Assembly (NCBI GenBank): GCA_022561895.1
Contig: JADFQH010000108.1
Location: 1-8,842, forward strand
Origin: Methanobacteriota archaeon
GTDB taxonomy: Archaea; Halobacteriota; Halobacteria; Halobacteriales; Halalkalicoccaceae
DNA: 8,842 nucleotides
Reading direction: 5' to 3'
How positions within the stretch are numbered: position 1 is the stretch's first letter; each line of letters opens with the position of its first letter. The notes under the pieces were generated by a model. That model was not told the DNA's origin. It made no database searches and saw nothing but the letters and a program-made list of their open reading frames with translations. Both the position numbers and the translations under genes were made by a program. Positions 4,477-8,842 of the stretch are shown here, in pieces.

Positions 4477-5805
4477 TCAGGGCGAATACGACAGTTTCCT
4501 TTCACACCCTTCGAACACTGAATCAGGTTCGATCGTCCGTCCATCAATCTCGATCGATTCGCCCGACGCGAGTTTGCCGAACGCCGGTCCTTCGGGGACG
4601 CCCAGTTCGAGCGCCCGTTCGGGATCGAACGCGTGCTCGCGGACGACAATTTCCTCGGAACGGCGCTCGACCTCGTACTCCTCTTCGAGGATCGAGACGA
4701 GGTCCTCGACGAGCGCCTCGCGATCTCCCCCGTTCTCGAACGCCGCCCGCTCGCCGATCTCGGTCCCGCCTTCGGTAGTGCAGAACGCGAGCGCGCGGCG
4801 TTCGACCGCCCCTCTGACCGCCGCCGGATCGACCGCACGGGCCTCCTCGATGACTTCGGTTGGAAGTTGCTCCACCCCGAAGTCGGCGTCAGGGTTCGAA
4901 ATCTCGCCCAACCGCACGCCCGAATCGATCGATCCGAGTTCGGCTTCGAGGCGGGAAACGAGCGTTAGAGAAACGTTACCGACCTCCCGGAGCCACGTCT
5001 CGCTCACCACCCGATAGCCGAGCTCGCGGATCACGGATTCGAGTTCGGGCTTCTCGCCGTCGATGACCGCGAGTTCGGCCCCGCTTTTCTCGAACGCCTG
5101 TTCGATTATAGCAGAGCTGAGCGCGCCCATCGCCGAAAGCGACCAGTCCGCGCCGATATGCCCGACCGCCCACGGCGTGTTTCTTACTATTCGTTCGGGC
5201 CGCGGGACGTAGTGACCGCCGCCGAAGGCGACGACCTGTTTTTTGCCGTGAACCCGGCCGTCGAGTTCGAGGATCGTTCGCGCGACCGCGCGCGCACCCG
5301 CGTCGTCCCCCCATTCGTCCTCGCCGCTGCCGAGTTCCGCAAAAATCGACGGAGCTCCAACGGCGGTTGGACCGTGATGCGTACACTCCATTCCTACCTC
5401 GTAGCCCTCGGGGGCGTGTGCGCGAAACCCCTCCAGAAGCTGTTTGTGCGCGGCCGGACAGGCCTCGGCGAGTTCGCCGGCCTCGCCGCCGAACTCCGCC
5501 GCACCGAAGTTGCCGGTGAAATGCGCCGTAAGGAGCGGTCCCGTCTCGCCGGAATGTCGAGAGGCGAAGACGACGAGCGAGGGGCCGGAAAACGCCGCTG
5601 CAACGCCGTCGAGTTCGAGATGCCACTCCTCGAACGTTCGGAGTTCGAATTTTGTTCCGTCGGTTTCGAGCGTATAGTAGGTCCCACCGCCCTTGCTTTC
5701 GGGCCGGTTCGAATCCTCGTTCGAGCGCCAGTCGGCGAGAGCTAGTAGCTCCTCGCCGATCAGTTCGGAGGCAGAATCCGCGCGACTGACGACGATTCCG
5801 ATCAC
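4477..5805 (-). CDS. dtdA: D-aminoacyl-tRNA deacylase, archaeal DtdA type, with C-terminal extension
   Basis: 442 residues from GTG 5805 (MIGIVVSRADSAS). It hydrolyses D-amino acids wrongly attached to tRNA, recycling the tRNA in the cytoplasm. The catalytic domain (about 1-235) has the archaeal DtdA motifs: ASRHSGETGPLLTAHFTGN (81-99), ECTHHGPT (140-147), FGGGHYVPR (194-202) and GHIGADWSL (215-223). The histidines are the likely metal and catalytic residues. About 200 residues follow, much longer than the compact ~270-residue Pyrococcus enzyme. They include LGVPEGPAFGKL near 400-412, which resembles a segment near the end of RNase Z-type proteins. I believe this longer form is usual in haloarchaea. 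The GTG start is chosen because it gives the family N-terminus and lies about 26 nt from a TATA-like CTTATT; alternatives are GTG 5820 and ATG 5856. It ends 67 bases before ftsZ1. Confidence 0.93.
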   Translation of the reverse strand: MIGIVVSRADSASELIGEELLALADWRSNEDSNRPESKGGGTYYTLETDGTKFELRTFEEWHLELDGVAAAFSGPSLVVFASRHSGETGPLLTAHFTGNFGAAEFGGEAGELAEACPAAHKQLLEGFRAHAPEGYEVGMECTHHGPTAVGAPSIFAELGSGEDEWGDDAGARAVARTILELDGRVHGKKQVVAFGGGHYVPRPERIVRNTPWAVGHIGADWSLSAMGALSSAIIEQAFEKSGAELAVIDGEKPELESVIRELGYRVVSETWLREVGNVSLTLVSRLEAELGSIDSGVRLGEISNPDADFGVEQLPTEVIEEARAVDPAAVRGAVERRALAFCTTEGGTEIGERAAFENGGDREALVEDLVSILEEEYEVERRSEEIVVREHAFDPERALELGVPEGPAFGKLASGESIEIDGRTIEPDSVFEGCERKLSYSP

Positions 5806-5827
5806 ACCTACTGTTCTCACGGTCGGC

Positions 5828-5834
5828 GAATAAG
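5828..5834. promoter_or_regulatory. TATA-like box of dtdA, symmetrical to a micro-ORF
   Basis: CTTATTC on the minus strand (GAATAAG on the plus strand) is centred about 26 nt upstream of the dtdA GTG at 5805, fixing that start as leaderless. By chance or design it is also 26 nt from ATG 5857 on the plus strand. Confidence 0.55.
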
Positions 5835-5856
5835 CGCGTCGACCTGAAGGAAACAT

Positions 5857-5934
5857 ATGATTTCGCTGGCCGACGATCTGGCTACCGGACGAGTAAGGCG
5901 TGACGAGGAGATACGCCAGAACGACGACTGGTAG
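5857..5934 (+). CDS. Doubtful 25-residue micro-ORF divergent from dtdA
   Basis: MISLADDLATGRVRRDEEI followed by RQNDDW and TAG. The composition is charged and acid-rich like real haloarchaeal proteins, and the ATG sits 26 nt from a TATA-like GAATAAG. After the stop comes a short hairpin (GGTCC-TTC-GGGCC, about 5940-5952). No homology is recognised and the length is compatible with chance, so this is a candidate only. Confidence 0.2.
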   Translation: MISLADDLATGRVRRDEEIRQNDDW

Positions 5935-6154
5935 CCGGTGGTCCTTCGGGCCGGATACGAAGCGATCGGGGGCGTCAGCGGCGTCGATCCGTGAAATCGA
6001 CTAAGCGAACGTGGGTCAGTTTTCGGTTCGCGGGACGGCGGCGGTGACAGGAGCGAGTGATGACTCATGCAAAACCATGTTGCATCGCCGCTTTCGGACG
6101 GCGCTCGATCACGACGATCTAACACGGCTGAATCGGCTTGAGGATCCACCGTAG
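5935..6154. other. Gene-free gap between the antiporter and dtdA, with one inverted repeat
   Basis: No convincing gene or RNA is visible. A minus-strand open frame of 83 codons (6068 to 5817) is rich in Ser, Pro and Arg, unlike haloarchaeal proteins, and overlaps the dtdA promoter. The only structure noted is ATGCAA-7 nt-TTGCAT at 6067-6085, which could be an operator or chance. No clear terminator with a T tract follows the antiporter gene. Confidence 0.5.
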
Positions 6155-7444
6155 CTACGCTTTGGCCGTCATCTCGCCGTTGATCCGCTCGCGGACGAAC
6201 CCCACGAGCGCGAGCAGGTGAGCGCGGCGCTGAATCAGCAGCGCGGTCCCGAGAACCATGTAGATCCCCGTAAAAACGAGCAGCCACTCGAACTCGTGAA
6301 ACATCGGGTAGAGCTGGACGACGAAGAGAATCAGTAAGGCAAGCGCCTCGCGGACGCTGATCCGGAGATCGACCAGTAGAGAAAGGGCGAAGTAGCTCTG
6401 GGCGGCGGTGAGCCAGATCTCGCCCATCTGGCGCTGGCCCATCGGAAGCGCGCCGTAGTAGCCAAGTGAAACGCTGTAGACGACCACGAGTGTGCCGATC
6501 AGGAGCGTCCACTGGTTGAGCTTCGAGGAGATCAGCGCGTTAAAGGACGCACTGGAGCGGGCTTTCATCACGAGCAGCGTGACGATAACGAACTCGGGCG
6601 TCTCGCTCGCCAGCGGGGCGACCCACTGGATCATCAGAAAGGGCGGGATCCCGAGGTGAAGCCCGATCTCCTCTAAACCATGTGCAAAGGGTTCGACGGC
6701 GGCGAAGATCACGAAGCCCGAGAAGGCAAACAACGAGAGAACAGTGATAATTCGGTTGGATTTCGGAAACGACTGGAGGTAGGCGGGCACGCCGATGTGT
6801 TCTTCCTCCTCGGAGGGCGCGCGGATCGCAAAGACGATGTAGAGGGCGTAGAGACCGACGAGAACGACCATGTCGTGGATCGCGATCGATCCCGTAACCG
6901 GAATGAAAAACGCATAGAGCGTCGCGGCGAACAGGAAGACGATCTCCAGTGAGAGGCCCTGGTCGAGCCGGACGCGATCGGCGAGAAAGCCATCGACCTC
7001 CTCGACGTTCGGGTCGCGCGTTTTCGCGTTCGTGCTTTTTATCGCGCGATAGACGGTGAAGATGGCGATGGCCGACCAGCCGATTCCTATGAGAATGCGG
7101 TTCGCACCGGTCATGTTCGCCACCGCGAGATCGGCGGCCTCCGTCGAGGCAGGGGAGCCGGGGGCGACGCCCGCCTCCCACGCATAGAGGGCGTCGACGG
7201 CGTACTCCGGGGCGACCGCGAGGACTGCGAGAACGGCGATCGCAAACGACCGGGAGACGTCCTTTTCTGCGGTTTCTGCGGCCCACGCGAGCAGGAACGC
7301 CGCACCGAGGATCGAAACGCCCGCGAGCGCGACTTGTGGGTAGAGTCCGACGAGATAGCCGCTCGCGCGGACGAGCAGCCACGGAAAGGTAAGGGAGAGG
7401 ACGACGGCGACGGGAAGGAGTGGATGTGACAACCGATCTCGCAT
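6155..7444 (-). CDS. Sodium/calcium exchanger family membrane protein (CaCA-type cation antiporter)
   Basis: 429 residues with about ten to eleven hydrophobic segments, so an integral membrane transporter. Two inverted alpha-repeats typical of the CaCA superfamily are recognisable. Alpha-1 is around 70-125, with APEYAVDAL (78-86; E80) and NMTGANRILIGIGW (110-123). Alpha-2 is around 275-320, with SETPEFVIVTLL (280-291; E281, E284) and N302/K308-L-N310 followed by WTLLIGTLV. The acidic residues would line the ion path. An acidic cytoplasmic-looking loop (about 140-165, 208-216) lies in the middle. Such proteins usually export Ca2+ using the Na+ gradient, but the motifs are divergent enough that the cation is not certain. 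The start ATG 7444 gives a positively charged N-terminus before the first helix. It is transcribed divergently from aroE; a shared TATA-like box at 7495-7500 would leave a leader of about 25-30 nt. Confidence 0.88.
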   Translation of the reverse strand: MRDRLSHPLLPVAVVLSLTFPWLLVRASGYLVGLYPQVALAGVSILGAAFLLAWAAETAEKDVSRSFAIAVLAVLAVAPEYAVDALYAWEAGVAPGSPASTEAADLAVANMTGANRILIGIGWSAIAIFTVYRAIKSTNAKTRDPNVEEVDGFLADRVRLDQGLSLEIVFLFAATLYAFFIPVTGSIAIHDMVVLVGLYALYIVFAIRAPSEEEEHIGVPAYLQSFPKSNRIITVLSLFAFSGFVIFAAVEPFAHGLEEIGLHLGIPPFLMIQWVAPLASETPEFVIVTLLVMKARSSASFNALISSKLNQWTLLIGTLVVVYSVSLGYYGALPMGQRQMGEIWLTAAQSYFALSLLVDLRISVREALALLILFVVQLYPMFHEFEWLLVFTGIYMVLGTALLIQRRAHLLALVGFVRERINGEMTAKA

Positions 7445-7493
7445 GGGAATGTAGTAGAACCGAAACGAACGTAGGCCTTCCGCTGACGGTGGT

Positions 7494-7500
7494 GTTATAG
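7494..7500. promoter_or_regulatory. TATA-like box between the antiporter and aroE
   Basis: GTTATAG on the plus strand is centred about 25-26 nt upstream of ATG 7523, supporting a leaderless aroE start there and not at ATG 7502, only a few bases after the box. On the minus strand it reads CTATAAC and could serve the antiporter with a short leader. Confidence 0.6.
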
Positions 7501-7522
7501 CATGTCAGACGGAAGCCCGACC

Positions 7523-8353
7523 ATGGACGTGTATGGACTGCTCGGCAACCCCGTCTCTCACTCGCTGTCGCCGCCGATGCACGAGGCGGCCTACCGCGAA
7601 CTCGGGATCAGTGCTCGATACGTCACCTTCGAACCCGAATCCGAGGCGCTCGAAGCGGCAGTCTCGGGAGCCGACGCGTTAGGAATCAGGGGACTGAACG
7701 TAACGATTCCGTTCAAACGGGACGCGCTCTCGCTCGTCGAATCGGACGAACTAGCGACACGGATCGGGGCGGTGAACACGATCGATTTTGGCGGTAGTAG
7801 TCAGAAACCGACCGGACACAACACCGACGCGGCCGGCGTGCGCCGGGCGTTCGAACACCACGGCACCGAACTCGACGGCACACAGGCAGTGCTCGTCGGG
7901 GCGGGCGGGGCGGGTCGCGCGGTCGCCTTTGCGCTCGCAGAGGCGGGTGCAGTAGTGAAAATCGCGAACAGGACGAAAGAACGCGCCGAGAACTTGGCGA
8001 ATGCGGTTCCACGCGCAAGCGGCCACGGCCTCGATGATCTCCCGAATCTGCTCGCCGATGCCGAGATACTCGTCAACGCCACGAGCGTCGGGATGGACGA
8101 TGACCGCTCGCCGGTTCCCTCGGAATCGCTTTCTTCCCAGCTCACGGTGATGGATATCGTCTACCGCCCGCTCGAAACTCGATTGCTGCGGGAGGCGAGA
8201 GCGGCGGGAGCCGAGACGATCGACGGGGCGTGGATGCTGCTCTTTCAGGGGGTCGAGGCGTTCGAACTGTGGACGGGACGGGAGGCCCCCGTGGGGATGA
8301 TGAACGACGCACTCCGGGGTGAGCTGTCCGGTGAGGCGGACGCTTTTAAGTAG
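7523..8353 (+). CDS. aroE: Shikimate dehydrogenase (NADP+)
   Basis: 276 residues from ATG 7523. It reduces 3-dehydroshikimate to shikimate in aromatic amino acid synthesis. The N-terminal substrate domain has SHSLSP (12-17), NVTIPFK (59-65, catalytic K65), GAVNT (82-86) and GHNTD (98-102, catalytic D102). The cofactor domain has GAGGAGRA (126-133) and the NADPH-specificity motif NRT (149-151). NATSVGM (185-191) and FQG (241-243) complete the active site. All key residues are intact. ATG 7502 would add seven residues (MSDGSPT), but the family N-terminus (MDVYGLLGNPVSHS) and the TATA-like box spacing favour 7523. The next gene starts 21 bases after the stop, and its probable promoter lies in the last aroE codons. 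Confidence 0.96.
   Translation: MDVYGLLGNPVSHSLSPPMHEAAYRELGISARYVTFEPESEALEAAVSGADALGIRGLNVTIPFKRDALSLVESDELATRIGAVNTIDFGGSSQKPTGHNTDAAGVRRAFEHHGTELDGTQAVLVGAGGAGRAVAFALAEAGAVVKIANRTKERAENLANAVPRASGHGLDDLPNLLADAEILVNATSVGMDDDRSPVPSESLSSQLTVMDIVYRPLETRLLREARAAGAETIDGAWMLLFQGVEAFELWTGREAPVGMMNDALRGELSGEADAFK
8344..8350 (+). promoter_or_regulatory. TATA-like box of the last gene, inside the end of aroE
   Basis: TTTTAAG, encoding the final residues of AroE, is centred about 28 nt before ATG 8375. No Shine-Dalgarno is visible between, so the next gene is probably leaderless as well as reachable by aroE read-through. Confidence 0.5.
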
Positions 8354-8374
8354 ATCCGCACGTATATCTCGCCA

Positions 8375-8842
8375 ATGGCACTGCTGAACAAGCTGAAATC
8401 GTTGTTCGGACTCGACGACGGGGAGTCGGACAGCGATCGGCAGCGCACCGACGACGTCGGCGTCACGGTCGAACACGAACCCGAGACCACTGACGAAGAG
8501 ACCCCGCCAGCGACGCCCGCTCCCGGAGCCGAGACTGCGACTCCCGAACCGGCCGAGGAGGATCTCGAGTCGACCGACGGCCCGGATATCGATCCGGAAG
8601 TGGAGTCACCGCCCACAGAGGAGCCACCCGAGGAATCGACGGAGGAGCTTGACGGAAGGGGGGAAACGGCAGAATCGGAACCGGCGTCCGGTCCGGCGGT
8701 CGATACGGAAGCGGATGAATCGAACGCCGAACCCGACATCGAGCCCGAGACGGACGTTTCTCCCGAAAGCGATCTCGAGGGTGAATCAGCGAAAGCAGAA
8801 TCAGCAACGGCCGAACCCGCGGGCGGCGAAACGCCGAACGGC
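8375..8842 (+). CDS. Acidic haloarchaeal protein, 3' end cut by window edge
   Basis: 156 codons are visible, with no stop. The start MALLNKLKSLFGLDD forms a short amphipathic helix, followed by DVGVTVEHEPE and then a long low-complexity stretch very rich in Glu, Asp, Pro, Ser and Thr (about 35-156), probably disordered. The N-terminus and linker resemble a haloarchaeal protein often found next to aroE that I recall ending in a small helix-hairpin-helix DNA-binding domain; that domain would lie beyond the edge, so it is not shown here. Function cannot be stated from the visible part. The N-terminus is not like FtsY or a secretory signal peptide. Confidence 0.7.
   Translation, partial: MALLNKLKSLFGLDDGESDSDRQRTDDVGVTVEHEPETTDEETPPATPAPGAETATPEPAEEDLESTDGPDIDPEVESPPTEEPPEESTEELDGRGETAESEPASGPAVDTEADESNAEPDIEPETDVSPESDLEGESAKAESATAEPAGGETPNG

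Noticed and set aside
4410..4838. N-terminal extension of FtsZ1 to 527 residues
   Set aside because: The extra codons are antisense-free but lie in the dtdA coding region in another frame and are Arg/Ser-rich; the family start MDSIIQD is at 4409.
5706..5716. tRNA T-arm-like GGTTCGAATCC
   Set aside because: It lies inside dtdA, in a conserved frame, and no matching acceptor, D or anticodon arms are found around it.
5817..6068. Minus-strand open frame of 83 codons upstream of dtdA
   Set aside because: Its product is Ser/Pro/Arg-rich and not acidic, it overlaps the dtdA promoter, and shows no family resemblance.

Overview
Most of this window (about 1250 to 8842) reads as a haloarchaeal chromosome (class Halobacteria). 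The proteins are acid-rich and the DNA is GC-rich. The genes belong to archaeal families: archaeal Spt5, a Sec61-gamma type SecE, FtsZ1 and archaeal DtdA. Several starts sit about 25-28 nt downstream of a TATA-like box, with no ribosome binding site between, as expected for leaderless haloarchaeal mRNAs. The genus cannot be fixed from the sequence alone.

The first ~1245 bases look different. On the minus strand they encode the C-terminal half of a bacterial (actinobacterial-like) myo-inositol-1-phosphate synthase. This is followed, after a Shine-Dalgarno-like GGAG, by a lysophospholipid acyltransferase that runs off the left edge. Fatty-acyl phosphatidylinositol lipid genes are out of place next to haloarchaeal genes. 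The foreign block joins a haloarchaeal PHP-domain protein in frame at about 1243-1254, giving one open chimeric frame. The simplest reading is a chimeric contig or read joined at short shared sequence. A real transfer and fusion is the more exciting but less likely reading.

Layout, left to right: acyltransferase (minus, partial); PHP/inositol-phosphate-synthase chimeric frame (minus); a small two-zinc-finger protein (plus); an array of seven palindromes at 2384-2591 between convergent gene ends; spt5, secE and ftsZ1 (minus, in the order ftsZ1-secE-spt5 along transcription); dtdA (minus); a gene-poor gap at 5821-6154 with one doubtful micro-ORF; a Na+/Ca2+-antiporter family membrane protein (minus); aroE (plus, divergent from the antiporter); and the start of an acidic protein cut by the right edge.

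The haloarchaeal genes are mainly housekeeping: transcription elongation (Spt5), protein export (SecE), cell division (FtsZ1), removal of D-amino acids from tRNA (DtdA), ion homeostasis (antiporter) and the shikimate pathway (AroE). The most unusual native feature is the palindrome array. Its seven stems mostly differ in sequence, sit at a nearly constant 29-32 bp centre-to-centre spacing (about three helical turns), are mostly followed by a CTGT-like linker, and have outermost members that contain the stop codons of both flanking genes.
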